From positions 144,004 to 208,003 of the forward strand of contig WGMR01000008.1 of assembly GCA_016124955.1 (NCBI GenBank): 64,000 nucleotides of DNA, written 5' to 3'. Every line of letters starts with the position of its first letter. Positions within the stretch are counted from its first letter, which is position 1. The stretch is from Alphaproteobacteria bacterium. Its GTDB lineage: Bacteria; Pseudomonadota; Alphaproteobacteria; UBA9219; RFNS01. The position numbers were made by a program, and so were the translations under genes. The notes under the pieces were generated by a model, which saw only the letters and a list, made by a program, of their open reading frames with translations, made no database searches and was not told where the DNA came from. Shown here one piece after another: positions 1 through 10,400 of the stretch.

Positions 1-860
1 GGGCCTGCGGCCTTGCGCGACACAAGCGCGAAGGATGGCGACGGGCGGTTATCGTTATGCGGCAGGTGGCGCGATGCATTGCCGCGCGCTTCGCTGCGGG
101 CGCGCAGGAAATCCTTTACGCAACGGTCTTCGAGCGAATGGAAGGAAACCACCGCGAGCCGTCCGGCGGGGCGCAGCAGCGTTTCGGCGGCCGCGAGGCC
201 GCGCGCAAGTTCGCCCAGCTCATCATTCACGGCGATACGCAGACCCTGGAAGGTGCGGGTGGCGGGATCAATGCCGTCGCGCGCCTTGGCCACAACACTG
301 CGCACGATGGAAGCAAGTTGGCCCGTGCTGGCGATCGGCCTTTCGGCGCGCGCGGCAACGATGGCGCGTGCAACGCGGCGGGCATGGCGCTCTTCGCCAT
401 AGTGGAAGATGATGTCGGCAAGCTCGGCTTCGCTTTTTTCGCGCACGAAATCGGCAGCCGAAGGGCCGACGTTGCTCATGCGCATATCGAGCGGGCCGTC
501 TTCACGGAACGAAAAGCCGCGCGCCGGGTTATCGAGCTGCGGCGAGGAAACCCCGAGATCGAGCGTGACGCCGTCAACCGCCATGACGCCTTCCGCATGC
601 AGCAGCGCATCCATGGCGCCGAAACGACCGCACAGAACGCGCAGACGCGGCGCAAATTCCTTTTCCATCGGCGCGGCGGCGCTGATCGCTTCGGGATCGC
701 GGTCGATCGCCCAGACCTGCGTATCGGCGGCCTGCAGGATCGCGCGAGTGTAGCCGCCGCGGCCGAACGTGCCGTCCACATACACGCCGCCATCGCGGGG
801 GCGCAGCGCATCGACCACTTCGCGCAGCATTACCGGCGCATGGATGTGTGCGGCGTTCAT
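1..860 (-). CDS. rsmH: 16S rRNA (cytosine-1402-N4)-methyltransferase RsmH, 3' end outside window
   Basis: I translated this gene from the minus strand. It begins [19 protein letters not shown] and runs off the left edge after about 286 residues of the usual 310-330. The SAM-binding start ([12 protein letters not shown], residues about 28-39), [27 protein letters not shown] and VSFHSLEDR are diagnostic of RsmH (MraW), which N4-methylates C1402 in the 30S P site. The ATG at 860 overlaps the mraZ stop as ATGA, so the two are translationally coupled, in the classical order of the division and cell-wall cluster. ftsL and ftsI would be expected just beyond the left edge. The identification is firm; only the C-terminus is missing. 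Confidence 0.96.
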   Translation of the reverse strand, partial: MNAAHIHAPVMLREVVDALRPRDGGVYVDGTFGRGGYTRAILQAADTQVWAIDRDPEAISAAAPMEKEFAPRLRVLCGRFGAMDALLHAEGVMAVDGVTLDLGVSSPQLDNPARGFSFREDGPLDMRMSNVGPSAADFVREKSEAELADIIFHYGEERHARRVARAIVAARAERPIASTGQLASIVRSVVAKARDGIDPATRTFQGLRIAVNDELGELARGLAAAETLLRPAGRLAVVSFHSLEDRCVKDFLRARSEARGNASRHLPHNDNRPSPSFALVSRKAAG

Positions 861-1336
861 GGCTTTTCCCCGAGCTTGGCGGTGGCTTGTGCGATGATCT
901 TGCTGAGCGAGATATCCTTGGCGCGCGCTGCGGAGCGGGCGGCGGATTCGTGCGCCGTAAAGCGGGCGGGTTCCCACAGCTGGAAAGTTTTGCGGCGGCC
1001 AACGAACACGACCTGCGCTTCGATGCCGACGGCGCTCGCCAGCGTTTCCGGCAGGCTGATGCGGCCTTCGCCGTCGAACGGCAGATGAACGCTGCCGCCG
1101 AAGATCGTGGTTTCGATCAGTTCGTAGATGTCGGGCGCGAGATCGAGTTGCTCGAGGCTGTTGCTGAGAAGTTCAAGATGTTCGACCGAACAAGCATCGA
1201 GCGCTTCGTGATGCAACGAACGGAACGCGACGATCCCCTGCGCATCGCCGCCAAGCACGGCGCGAAAAGATGCGGGAACGGAAACGCGGCCTTTCTTATC
1301 GATGCGATTGACGTAATGGGATAGAAAAACGGCCAT
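857..1336 (-). CDS. mraZ: Transcriptional regulator MraZ
   Basis: 159 residues, close to the usual 145-155. Two AbrB/SpoVT-type swapped-hairpin domains are visible, each with its DxxGR signature: D13-KKGRVSVP and D88-GEGRISLP. In the family MraZ forms a ring-shaped oligomer that binds TGGGN repeats ahead of its own operon and represses the dcw cluster. Four such repeats lie 75-109 bp upstream of the ATG at 1336. The stop overlaps the rsmH start (ATGA). The next gene upstream (MscS) ends 276 bp away, so this is the first gene of its operon. Confidence 0.96.
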   Translation of the reverse strand: MAVFLSHYVNRIDKKGRVSVPASFRAVLGGDAQGIVAFRSLHHEALDACSVEHLELLSNSLEQLDLAPDIYELIETTIFGGSVHLPFDGEGRISLPETLASAVGIEAQVVFVGRRKTFQLWEPARFTAHESAARSAARAKDISLSKIIAQATAKLGEKP

Positions 1337-1410
1337 TGAAGGACCCCGGAAAGAACAGCTTGCAGCGAAATAAAGACCTGGTGCCCAAGGAGAGAGGCCT
1401 GAACCAAACT

Positions 1411-1445
1411 TGGGATATTATGGGATACCATGGGAAAGGATGGGA
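1411..1445. promoter_or_regulatory. MraZ-box array, four TGGGA repeats
   Basis: TGGGA occurs at 1411, 1421, 1431 and 1441, each separated by exactly 5 nt, giving a strict 10-bp period (one helical turn). This matches the known MraZ operator of TGGGN repeats with 5-nt spacers. The repeats read on the plus strand, opposite to the mraZ coding strand. They probably overlap the mraZ-rsmH promoter; I could not place a convincing -35/-10 pair. Confidence 0.85.
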
Positions 1446-1612
1446 TTTCAAGTAAATAACACCGAAAAACCGTGTAATAATCATGGCTTAACGGGCACCC
1501 TGCTAGGGATGGTGGGCGCGACATAAAATTACGCTAGGGGTAGATCGGGCACTTGGATGCACATTTGTATGCGGCGACCGGAAAGGCTTGTTTTTGGCCC
1601 GGAAGGATTTTG

Positions 1613-2953
1613 TCAGGCCTTGGTTTGCGCGCCCTTGCCGGTTTGCGCGATCAGGTCACGCAAAGTATCGGTATCGAGATGAATGTCGCGCTGCGGGAAC
1701 GGTATCTCGATACCGTTTTGCTTGAAAGCATCCCACGCCGCGAGATAGATGCTGCTTTTTACGTTGCCAATACCGTTGACCGGGTCCTGGATCCAGACGC
1801 GCAATTCGAAATCGACGCTGCTGTCGCCGAAGCCGGTAACGAGGCAGGTCGGCTGCGGCCGTGGAAGAATGCGCGGATTGTTGTTGATAATCTCGAGCAA
1901 AATTTCACGGACCTTGTGGATGTCGGATTTGTAGGAAACGCCGATCGGAATCCGCACGCGCACGTTGTTATCGCTATAGGACCAGTTTTCCACCTGTTCC
2001 GTGATCAGCATTTCGTTCGGAATCAGATGTTCCTTGCCGTCGCGCGTGAGGATGGAAACCTGCCGCGCGCCGATGCGGTTGACCCAGCCGAACGTATCGC
2101 CGACACCGATAACATCGCCGGGTTTTATTGACTTATCGAGCAGGAGAATGAAGCCGCTGACGAGGTTTGAGAACACTTTTTGCAAGCCAAAACCGATACC
2201 GATACCGAGCGCGCCGCTGAAAACCGCAAGCGCGGTGAAATCTATGCCGAACGTGTTGAGGCCGACCATGACCGCCAGCGCGACAAGGACGATGCGCCCG
2301 ATCTTGGCGAACAGAACCTTTTGCGAAGGCGTGAAATCCTGTGTGTTTTCGAGCACGCGTTCGAGCGACCGGCCAAGCAGCCCCGCGAACCAGAGCAGGA
2401 TGGCGAATACGATGCTGCCCTTGATCAGCAGCAGGAAGGAAAGACGGCGTTCGCCGAAACTGATGGCGGCGCTATCGAGCACGTTGGCGGCGGGCGCGAG
2501 CCAGCCAAGGACGTGCAGCGCGGCCAACACCCACACCACGAGCGCGAAACTGGTGGCCCAGAAGGTGCTGCGGATCAGGCCCGAACTAAGGCGGATAGCG
2601 GCCCAGGCGGTTGCCAGCACGGCCGCGACCCTGATGCCGGCATCGGGCCACGCCGCCGCGGTCGTGACCAACAACGCCAGCCACAAAAGTACGGGCGCAC
2701 AGATCAGGAACATGATCTGGCGCGGCGAGATGTAGTAGTGCGCGGCGACGATTTTACGCGTGCGTTCGACCCACGGCAGATGGCTTGCAGAGAGCGCGTG
2801 TGCAGCGCGCTTGGCAACCGACCAGCCGAACGCAGACAGCGCGATTACGGTGACGAGCTGGGCGAGCGCGTGCCAGTTCATCATGCCCTGAAGCCAGATA
2901 TAAAGCTGGCCGGCTTGTTCTTGCAGCGCCGTGATGTTGAGAAGTTCTTCCAC
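1613..2953 (-). CDS. MscS-family mechanosensitive ion channel
   Basis: 446 residues from a GTG start. Several hydrophobic segments (roughly residues 30-50, 78-100, 105-150, 170-195 and 215-235) precede the pore helix. That helix is glycine/alanine-rich (ALGIGIGFGLQKVFSNLVSG) and leads into the cytoplasmic beta domain (KPGDVIGVGDTFGWV, TRDGKEHLIPNE). This is the MscS fold: a tension-gated channel of the inner membrane that releases osmolytes on hypo-osmotic shock. The N-terminal extension with extra membrane segments is typical of larger MscS homologues rather than E. coli MscS (286 residues). It stands alone, with no clear operon partner. Confidence 0.93.
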   Translation of the reverse strand: MEELLNITALQEQAGQLYIWLQGMMNWHALAQLVTVIALSAFGWSVAKRAAHALSASHLPWVERTRKIVAAHYYISPRQIMFLICAPVLLWLALLVTTAAAWPDAGIRVAAVLATAWAAIRLSSGLIRSTFWATSFALVVWVLAALHVLGWLAPAANVLDSAAISFGERRLSFLLLIKGSIVFAILLWFAGLLGRSLERVLENTQDFTPSQKVLFAKIGRIVLVALAVMVGLNTFGIDFTALAVFSGALGIGIGFGLQKVFSNLVSGFILLLDKSIKPGDVIGVGDTFGWVNRIGARQVSILTRDGKEHLIPNEMLITEQVENWSYSDNNVRVRIPIGVSYKSDIHKVREILLEIINNNPRILPRPQPTCLVTGFGDSSVDFELRVWIQDPVNGIGNVKSSIYLAAWDAFKQNGIEIPFPQRDIHLDTDTLRDLIAQTGKGAQTKA

Positions 2954-3040
2954 TTTGCGCCCCGCGGTTGGAAAGCACCGGTAACATTATGCCGCGCGGG
3001 CGCGGTTTGCAAATGACGGCGGGCGTTTTTTGAAGCGAAG

Positions 3041-3532
3041 TACCAGACGGTCTGTAAGCCGGGTTCTGTCAAAGGCGCGCGGACGCGCCCGTGATAGCTA
3101 TTCATCTGGGATGCCGGTTACCCGGCACCTCTAGCGACCAACCCGAACGGTGGCGGAGAAAAGCGCCCGTACCCTTTCGGGTACTACCGTTCCTATGCGG
3201 TCTTGCTCCTGGCGGGGTTTACCGTGCCGTTACCATCGCTGGCAACGCGGTGCGCTCTTACCGCACCTTTTCACCCTTACCGGCCGCTTACACAATTTAC
3301 GTCACTCGGCATTTCAGCTTTGTGACGGCAGGTAAGCGGCAGGCGGTCTGTTCTCTGTGGCACTTTCCCTAGGGTTACCCCTGCTGGACGTTATCCAGCG
3401 CCATTTTTCCCTGGAGCCCGGACTTTCCTCCCCGCCGGCAAGCCACGCACAATCAAAATGGATGCCGGTGAATCGGCAGGTAATTAACCATTGTGTGGCT
3501 TGCAGGCGGGGCAGCTATCCGACCGTCTGGTG
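3041..3532 (-). ncRNA. rnpB: RNase P RNA, bacterial class A
   Basis: The catalytic RNA of RNase P, which trims the 5' ends of tRNA precursors. On the minus strand the conserved segment GAGGAAAGTCCGGGCTCC lies near 3413-3431, and the 3' region ends ACAGAACCCGGCTTACAGACC. The two ends pair as an 11-bp P1 helix (GACCGTCTGGT at 3521-3531 with 3042-3052), which fixes the boundaries to within a few bases. At about 490 nt it is longer than the usual 350-420. Part of the excess is an extended P3 hairpin (GCAAGCCACACAAT pairing with ATTGTGCGTGGCTTGC). Several apparent reading frames across it are not genes. Confidence 0.95.
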
Positions 3533-3537
3533 GCTTA

Positions 3538-3566
3538 ACCATAGCATGTCTGCGTCTTCTGCGCAA
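3538..3566 (-). promoter_or_regulatory. Likely rnpB promoter
   Basis: On the minus strand TTGCGC (3561-3566) and TATGGT (3538-3543) are separated by exactly 17 bp, and the P1 helix of rnpB starts 6-7 nt downstream of the -10. Both hexamers match the sigma-70 consensus at 4 of 6 positions. The position relative to the mapped RNA end is the main support. Confidence 0.6.
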
Positions 3567-3721
3567 AAGACGTTGCAAATTGGTCACAAACCCCGGATTC
3601 GCCGGTTTTTTGGCTGTGTTTTTTTCTAAACAGCTTCAGACGACGAGGCGATGGTGATATACACATCGCATCAAAGATTCTGTCTATTCACCACCTTATT
3701 AGCAAAGCCAAGGAGTAAGAA

Positions 3722-4819
3722 ATGACCATGTTGCGCCAAGCCGGCCTCGCGCTCACCGTAGCCGCATTCGCCATTCCCATGATGGCAACGCCCGCCGCCG
3801 CCAAGCAGCATCAGGGCCTTTACCTTGGTGGCGCCGGCGGCATCACCATGCCGACGAATTCGGATGCGCGCTTTGCGGGCAGCGAAAACTCGCTGGAATA
3901 TGATATCGGCCCCGCCGTCACCTTCAGTGTCGGTTATGCCTGGGGCAACGGTCTGCGCTCCGAACTCGAATTCGGCTGGCGCGGCGCGAGCATCGACGCG
4001 ATCACCGGCCCCGGTTCGGGCCCGCTGAGCACCGGCGACATGGAAGTGTTTACCGGCATGTTCAACGAATACTATGACATCGACCTCGGCACATGGGTCA
4101 CCCCCTATATCGGTGCCGGTATCGGTTACGCCGAGCTGAAGGCTCATAACATCCAGAACGCGATCAACGGTTCGCGTATCGATGGCGACGAAGGCGTGTT
4201 CGCTTATCAGGGCATCGCCGGTGTTGGTTTCGATCTCGATGACAACTGGACATTGACGGCCGATTATCGCTATCTGACCGGGTTTGACACCACCTTCGAG
4301 ACGCAGACCCCGACCGTGGGTTCCAAAACGGAATACGCTTCGCACAACGTGATGTTCGGCGTCCGCTACACCTGGGGCGAGGAAACCAAGCCGGTTCCCG
4401 TGGCCCAGCCCGCGCCGCCGCCGCCGCCGGCTCCGGTCAAGCCCGTGGCCAAGCCCGCGGTGCCGCCCGTGCCGCAGACCTACATGGTGTTCTTCGATTT
4501 CGATCGCACCGACCTGACGCCCGAAGCGCAACGCATCCTTGCTTCGGTCGCCAACGACTTCAAGGGCGGCAAGCCTGTCCGTGTCCATGTGACCGGCCAT
4601 GCCGACCGTTCGGGCACCAACAAGTACAACATGAACCTTTCACTGAAGCGCGCTGGCGTGGTGAAGGCCGAGCTTGACCGGCTTGGCGTCCCCACCGAAA
4701 TGATCTTCACCAAGGGCGCGGGCGAAGAAGAGCCCATGATCCCGACCGCCGACGGCGTGCGCGAAGCGCAGAACCGTCGCGCCGAGATCTTCCTTGGCGA
4801 TATCGCGATGCAGCGCTAG
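3722..4819 (+). CDS. OmpA-family outer membrane protein (beta-barrel plus peptidoglycan-binding domain)
   Basis: 365 residues. A signal peptide (residues 1-27, cleavage near TPAAA-KQ) is followed by an eight-strand-type barrel (about 28-222), a proline-rich hinge (about 226-254), and a C-terminal OmpA domain starting YMVFFDFDRTDLTPEAQ. That domain carries the peptidoglycan-binding region (VTGHADRSGTNKYNMNLSLKRA, ending AQNRRAEIFLG). It should anchor the outer membrane to the cell wall. AAGGAG lies 8 nt before the ATG. A strong hairpin terminator follows directly, so the gene is monocistronic. The shape is that of OmpA/Omp25-type porin-like proteins of alphaproteobacteria rather than the Pal lipoprotein, since no lipobox is present. 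Confidence 0.93.
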   Translation: MTMLRQAGLALTVAAFAIPMMATPAAAKQHQGLYLGGAGGITMPTNSDARFAGSENSLEYDIGPAVTFSVGYAWGNGLRSELEFGWRGASIDAITGPGSGPLSTGDMEVFTGMFNEYYDIDLGTWVTPYIGAGIGYAELKAHNIQNAINGSRIDGDEGVFAYQGIAGVGFDLDDNWTLTADYRYLTGFDTTFETQTPTVGSKTEYASHNVMFGVRYTWGEETKPVPVAQPAPPPPPAPVKPVAKPAVPPVPQTYMVFFDFDRTDLTPEAQRILASVANDFKGGKPVRVHVTGHADRSGTNKYNMNLSLKRAGVVKAELDRLGVPTEMIFTKGAGEEEPMIPTADGVREAQNRRAEIFLGDIAMQR

Positions 4820-4836
4820 GCATAGCGTTCCAGAGC

Positions 4837-4875
4837 AAGCGCCGCACCGGGCAACCGGTGCGGCGCTTTTCTTTT
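4837..4875 (+). terminator. Rho-independent terminator of the ompA-like gene
   Basis: A perfect 14-bp stem (AAGCGCCGCACCGG, 4837-4850) pairs with 4855-4868 around a GCAA tetraloop and is followed by a T-rich tract (TTCTTTT). Confidence 0.93.
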
Positions 4876-5019
4876 GCAGGCATCTTTGTGTGCGGCACGT
4901 GACGAGTATGCATTTTTTCATACAAGAGAAAACAGGTGCTTCATCTTTTCGTGCCATGTTGGTGACGGTAAAAAATTATTGCGCCCGGCGATACCATGGC
5001 ATGACATGTATGTAAGCCG

Positions 5020-5035
5020 GTAATTGACAGTTAAC
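5020..5035 (+). promoter_or_regulatory. CtrA-like site upstream of chemoreceptor gene
   Basis: GTAA-N7-TTAAC matches the CtrA consensus TTAA-N7-TTAAC at 8 of 9 positions, 49 bp ahead of the chemoreceptor ATG. The spacer contains TTGACA (5024-5029), a perfect -35 hexamer, so a bound regulator would overlap the promoter. This is a pattern match only. Confidence 0.4.
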
Positions 5036-5083
5036 CTGCGCGTGCTGAACCTATGGCTCCGATTTTTTCCCATGGAGCGAATT

Positions 5084-6451
5084 ATGGAAAGCATGAAAAG
5101 CGCACGCGCCTTTACGACCGTTGCCGTCATATGCGGTTTTATCATCGCTGTGAACACGGTTGCATTTGTCTTCATGTACACAGATGCCAAGCAATATACG
5201 AATGAACTTGGCTGGCATGTCGAGTTGGCAGCCGTTGTTGCGACGCTGATCAATGTGGCTGCTGCGGTCGTGCTCATGCGGTTCGCGAAGAAGTGGGACG
5301 GCATGACCGGCGAACTTTTTCGTTTGCGCCAGATGAACGATGAAATGCCGGTCAATGTCATGACGCTGGATCTCAAGGATTTCACGATCAATTACTGCAA
5401 CAAAACCAGCCGCGATACGCTGAAGACGATCGAGCATTTGTTGCCGATCAAGGTCGATAACATCATGGGGCAGTGCTTCGATATCTTCCACAAGAACCCC
5501 AAGCGCATTCGCGACCTTGTTTCCGATGTCAGGAACCTGCCGCATCGCGGGCGCATCAAGGTGGGGCCCGAAACACTGGATCTGCGGGTCAATCCCATGC
5601 GCGATCTTGCCGGCAATTATACCGGGCCGATGCTGACATGGAGCGTTGTGACGGGGCAGGTCAAGCTGGCGGACGATTTTGAAAGCTCGGTTGGCGGCGT
5701 GGTCAAGACGGTGGCTTCGGCTTCGTCCGAACTGAACGCAAGCTCGCTTAGTCTTTCGACTATGGCGGAACAGACATGCAACCAGTCGCTCACGGTCGCT
5801 TCAGCGGTGGAGGAGCTTTCGCGCTCCATCACCGAGATTTCCGCGCGCGTTGCGGACGCAAGCGCCGTCACGGCGCAGGCGGTGCAGCAAACGCAGGAAG
5901 CCAATAATGTGGTCAAATGCCTGATCGAATCTTCGGGCAAGATCGACGAGATCGTCAGCCTGATTAACGAGATCGCGGACAAGACCAATCTTTTGGCGCT
6001 GAACGCCACGATCGAGGCGGCGCGCGCGGGCGAGGCGGGCAAGGGCTTCGCGGTGGTAGCATCGGAGGTCAAAAGCCTTGCGAACCAGACCGCCAAGGCG
6101 ACCGAGGAGATAACCGGGCAGGTGAAGGGCATTCAATCGAATTCCGCGCTGACCGCCAATACGTTGACGGACGTTACGAACGTGGTCGAGAAGATTAACG
6201 AAATCGCATCGACCATCGCGGCGGCGGTTGAAGAACAATCGGCCGCGACACGGGAAATCGCCATCAATGTGCAGGCTTCGGAAAGCAACGGCCATGCGGG
6301 TGCCAAGAATTCGGCCAGCCTGACCGAAGCCGCCAAGGAAACCGGGCGCATGGCCCAGCAGGTGAACGATGCTTCGGGCGAACTGGAAAAGCAAAGCGTC
6401 GTGCTTTCGGATCAGGTCAGAACCTTCCTCGAGAACGTGCGCGCAATGTAG
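5084..6451 (+). CDS. Methyl-accepting chemotaxis protein with PAS-like domain
   Basis: 455 residues from the ATG at 5084, chosen because GGAGCG lies 5 nt upstream; the frame stays open 20 codons further up. Two membrane helices (about 10-30 and 45-65) are followed by a PAS-like module (about 80-190, [15 protein letters not shown]) and a long signalling coiled coil. The universally conserved hairpin tip that binds CheA/CheW is present ([23 protein letters not shown]). No HAMP domain is evident. The very short periplasmic loop between the helices suggests cytoplasmic or membrane-potential sensing through PAS. A CtrA-like site lies upstream. The gene ends 5 nt from the convergent pip stop. Confidence 0.93.
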   Translation: MESMKSARAFTTVAVICGFIIAVNTVAFVFMYTDAKQYTNELGWHVELAAVVATLINVAAAVVLMRFAKKWDGMTGELFRLRQMNDEMPVNVMTLDLKDFTINYCNKTSRDTLKTIEHLLPIKVDNIMGQCFDIFHKNPKRIRDLVSDVRNLPHRGRIKVGPETLDLRVNPMRDLAGNYTGPMLTWSVVTGQVKLADDFESSVGGVVKTVASASSELNASSLSLSTMAEQTCNQSLTVASAVEELSRSITEISARVADASAVTAQAVQQTQEANNVVKCLIESSGKIDEIVSLINEIADKTNLLALNATIEAARAGEAGKGFAVVASEVKSLANQTAKATEEITGQVKGIQSNSALTANTLTDVTNVVEKINEIASTIAAAVEEQSAATREIAINVQASESNGHAGAKNSASLTEAAKETGRMAQQVNDASGELEKQSVVLSDQVRTFLENVRAM

Positions 6452-6456
6452 GCGTG

Positions 6457-7410
6457 CTAGCGGCCTATGGTTTTGAAGCGTTCGGTCGCCTCGATCAGCG
6501 CGGCACGGATGCCGGGTTCGAGCGAGGAATGGCCGGCATCGGGGATCACCCTGTAATCCGCTTCAGGCCAGCGTTCATGCAATGCATCGGCAGTGACGAT
6601 GGGGCAAATCACGTCATAGCGGCCTTGCACGATCACGCCGGGGATCTTGCGGATTTTGTCGATATCGTCGAGCAATCGGGCTTCGGGCACGAATAGATTG
6701 TTGCGGAAGTAATGCAATTCGATCAGTGCCATGCCAATGCGGTAATCGTTGTCGTTGTGGATGATGAGATTGTCGGCGGAGGGCAGCAGGGAAGAACATT
6801 CAATCTCGTAATCGCTCCATGCCTTGATCGCATGCAGGCGGGATGCCTCGTCGCCACCCCGGAATATTTTGTCATAGGCGGCCAGCAGATCGTCGCGTTC
6901 TTCTTCAGGCACGGCGGCGGCGAACTTACGCCAGGCTTCCGGGAATATGGTGCGCATGCCATAGATGAACCAATCGACCTCCTGTTGCCGCATCAGGCAT
7001 ATGCCGCGCAGCATGAGGCCAAGCACGCGTTCAGGGTGCGTTTGCGCATAGGCCAGCGCCAGCGTGCTGCCCCATGAACCGCCGAAGACATGCCAGCGGT
7101 CGATCCCGCGCATAGCGCGCAGCTTTTCTATATCCTGCACGAGCAAAGCGGTGGTGTTGGCGCGCGTCTCGCCAAGCGGCCGCGAACGACCGGCGCCGCG
7201 CTGATCGAAGATAAAGATGCGCCAATCGTGCGGATCAAAGAAACGCCGGTGTGCCGGCGTGGAGCCGGTGCCCGGCCCGCCATGCAGGAAAACCACGGGC
7301 ATGCCCTTTGGGTTGCCGGACTCTTCCCAGTATATCGTATGCAGATCATCTACCTTCACCGTGCCGCTGGCGTAGGGCTCGATGGGGGGAAAAAGATCGT
7401 GCGCTGTCAT
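6457..7410 (-). CDS. pip: Proline iminopeptidase (alpha/beta hydrolase, S33)
   Basis: 317 residues, the family's normal length. It removes N-terminal proline from peptides in the cytoplasm. HGGPG (43-47) forms the oxyanion region, and the nucleophile is Ser112 in GGSWGS. The catalytic Asp is in GRYDVICP and the His in PDAGHS near the C-terminus. The start ATG lies 6 nt after the stop of the NAD-GDH gene, so pip is probably the distal gene of that transcription unit. Together they fit amino-acid and peptide catabolism. Confidence 0.95.
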   Translation of the reverse strand: MTAHDLFPPIEPYASGTVKVDDLHTIYWEESGNPKGMPVVFLHGGPGTGSTPAHRRFFDPHDWRIFIFDQRGAGRSRPLGETRANTTALLVQDIEKLRAMRGIDRWHVFGGSWGSTLALAYAQTHPERVLGLMLRGICLMRQQEVDWFIYGMRTIFPEAWRKFAAAVPEEERDDLLAAYDKIFRGGDEASRLHAIKAWSDYEIECSSLLPSADNLIIHNDNDYRIGMALIELHYFRNNLFVPEARLLDDIDKIRKIPGVIVQGRYDVICPIVTADALHERWPEADYRVIPDAGHSSLEPGIRAALIEATERFKTIGR

Positions 7411-7416
7411 GGCTGC

Positions 7417-10400
7417 TTATTTTTCGGGCAAGGCCGCCAGTTGCGTGACGGCGAGGCTGATGCCCTGAAAATCCATAGCCGGCAGGGCGTTCAGCTCGGC
7501 CAGAAGCTGATCGACTGCTTCCAGCCGGCTCCCTAGTCCGCCGAGCCAACGGTTAAGGTGAAGTGCGGCATTCCGGCCCGGCTTTTCGCTGGCCAGGCAT
7601 GCGGTGGTGATGGCGTGCTGGGTTGTATAAAGTTCGATGACAAGGGTGTTGACCGCTTCGCGATGCAGGTGCGTATCCTGCGACAGCATCGATGCGCGGT
7701 CGCGCAGCCATGTAAAGCCAAACTTCTGGTCAATGCGATAATAAACTTCGGCGACAATCGCAATCGGCAGCTTCAGGCGGTCCGAAAGCTCGACGATATC
7801 GGGCGCGACCGTAAGAAGGGGCATATAGGCAATATGCCTCGCAAGTTCCTTTGGCACATTCTGTTCAACCAGCCGTGCCATAAATACGTTGTGAACTTCA
7901 TACACAAGTTCGCGCGGCATCATGGTTGTAATCCATTTCTTCAGTTCGCGCGCGCCCTTGCGGTAATGCGGGATCAGTTTGTGCAGAGCCATCTTTCCGG
8001 GGTAACGGCGCAGGAACCATGGCATGCAATAGCTAATGACCTTATGAACGTGGATCATCATGTTGGCCTGCGCTTCTGCCGGCACCTTGTTGTCGAGAGC
8101 TTCGATCTTTTCCCATATTTCGCGTAATTCGAATGTATCGCGAGTCAGCAAATAGGCCATGGATATATCCGCCGGCTCGCGGCCCGTCTTGTTCATGACC
8201 TTAAAGACCGTGTGCATGCCGGCGCGGTTAATAAAACTGTTGGTGGCCACGGTAGCGATAATTTCACGTCGCAACTGATGGTGCATGATGGCGTCGCGGT
8301 AACGTTTTTGCATCGGTACCGGGAAATAGGTTACGAGATCGCTTTCAAGGAAAGGATCTTCGGGAAGGGCCGAAGGCAGAAGCTGGCGATAAAGCCATAT
8401 CTTGGCGTATGACAGCAGCACGGCAAGTTCGGGCCGCGTGAAGCCCTTGTGCGCCTGCATTCTGGCGGATATTTCTTCGTCATCCGGCAATTGTTCGACC
8501 GTGCGGTCAAGCATGCCGGTTTTTTCCATGTAGCGCATCATGTGCGCAAGCTGCCCCGTCATTTCCACGCCGCGGCTTTGTGCCAGCGTGATCGCCTGCG
8601 TTTGCAGATAGTTATCGCGCAGCACGAGCCGGGCCACTTCGTCCGTCATGGATTTGAGGAAGTTGTTGCGTTGCTTGAAAGAAAGCTTGCCCATACTTAC
8701 GGGCTTGCTGAGCGCGATCTTGATATTAACTTCGTGATCCGATGTATCAACGCCGGCCGAATTATCGATTGCATCGGTGTTGATCCGCCCTTCATTCAAG
8801 CCGAATTCGATGCGGCCATATTGCGTGATCGCGAGGTTGGCGCCTTCGGCGATAACCTTTGCGCGCACATCGCGTCCATCGATACGGATCGCTTCGTTCA
8901 CGCGGTCGCCCACATGGTCGTTGGATTCATGGCTGGCTTTGATATATGTGCCGATTCCGCCGAAATACAGTAGATCGACCCGCATCTTCAAAATCGCCTG
9001 CATCAGCTCACCCGGTGTGACGACATCCTGCTGGATGTCGAAAGCGGCTTTGATTTCAGGTGTGACCTTGATGTTCTTTTCGCTGCGGGCGAACACCCCG
9101 CCGCCTTTCGAGATCAGCTTGGCGTTGTAATCCGCCCAGCTGCTACCCGGCTTGTTGAACAGACGCTTGCGCTCTTCGAAGCTGGTTTCATGGTCCGGGT
9201 TCGGGTCGCAGAATATATGGCGATGGTCGAAGGCACCGACAAGGCGCGTAAATTTGGAAAGCAGCATGCCGTTGCCGAAAACGTCGCCCGACATATCGCC
9301 CACGCCCGCGCAGGTAAAGGGCTGTTTTTGGATATCGGTGCCGATTTCGCGGAAGTGCCGCTTGACGGCTTCCCATGCGCCTCGCGCGGTGATGCCCATT
9401 TTCTTGTGATCGTAACCGACCGACCCGCCCGAGGCGAAGGCATCGTCAAGCCAGAAACCGTATTCTGCCGCCACGCCGTTGGCGATATCGGAGAAAGTTG
9501 CCGTGCCCTTGTCGGCCGCGACCACGAGGTAGGGATCATCTCCGTCATGGCAGACAACGTTCCTGGGAGGAACGATTTTACCCTTCACCTGGTTATCGGT
9601 GATGTCCAGCATGCTGCGAATGAACATTTTATAGCATTCGATTCCGTGTTCACGGGCTTTCTCGGCCCGCGGATGACGTACGACGAAGCTGCCCTTGGCG
9701 CCAAGCGGGACGATGACGCTGTTCTTCACCACTTGCGCCTTCATCAGGCCCAGTGTTTCGTTGCGGAAATCTTCGCGTTCCGACCAGCGCAGGCCGCCGC
9801 GCGCAACCTTGCCGCGCCGCAGATGGATGGCTTCGACTTCGCGCCCGTGAACGAAAATTTCGATCAGCGGACGCGGAAGCGGCATGTTGTCGATCATCAT
9901 ACTATCGAACTTGATCGCGAGGCATGGCTTGGGGTTGCCCGCATCGTCTGTCTGGAAATAGTTTGTGCGCAACGAGGCGCGCACGAGATTGAACATGCGC
10001 CGGATGATGCGGTCTTCGTCAAGAATGGGAATGCCGCCGAGCAGTGCGTTCGCCTCCGTCTCGATCCTTTCCATGATCTTGGCCGCATTCTTTTGCTGTC
10101 CGGGGTTGTGGCGGGCTTCGAACATATCGACGATCAACCTTGCGCACAGAGTGTGCTTGCGCAGCGTTCTGCTGATGGCCGGAAGGCTGTGCGGGGTTCT
10201 GATCTGCTGCAGGTAGTGGGCGAGCGTGCGTATCAGCGTTACCTGCAGCCAGTTGAAACCGGCCAGCAGGACAAGGCGGTTAAACCCATCGTCATCCGCC
10301 TGGTTCTTCCATACCTTGGTGAACGCCTCTTCGAACAGGTTTTTGGTAACCTGCAGATCTATCGGGCGGTCGTTCTCGGCCGTGGCCGCGAAATCATGTA

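Noticed and set aside
57-1088. 343-codon plus-strand open frame over rsmH and mraZ
   Set aside because: It is the antisense shadow of two strongly recognisable genes, and its product has no domain-like pattern.
1411-1445. Possible short CRISPR array
   Set aside because: Five-base units with 5-nt spacers at the mraZ operator position; no cas genes in the window.
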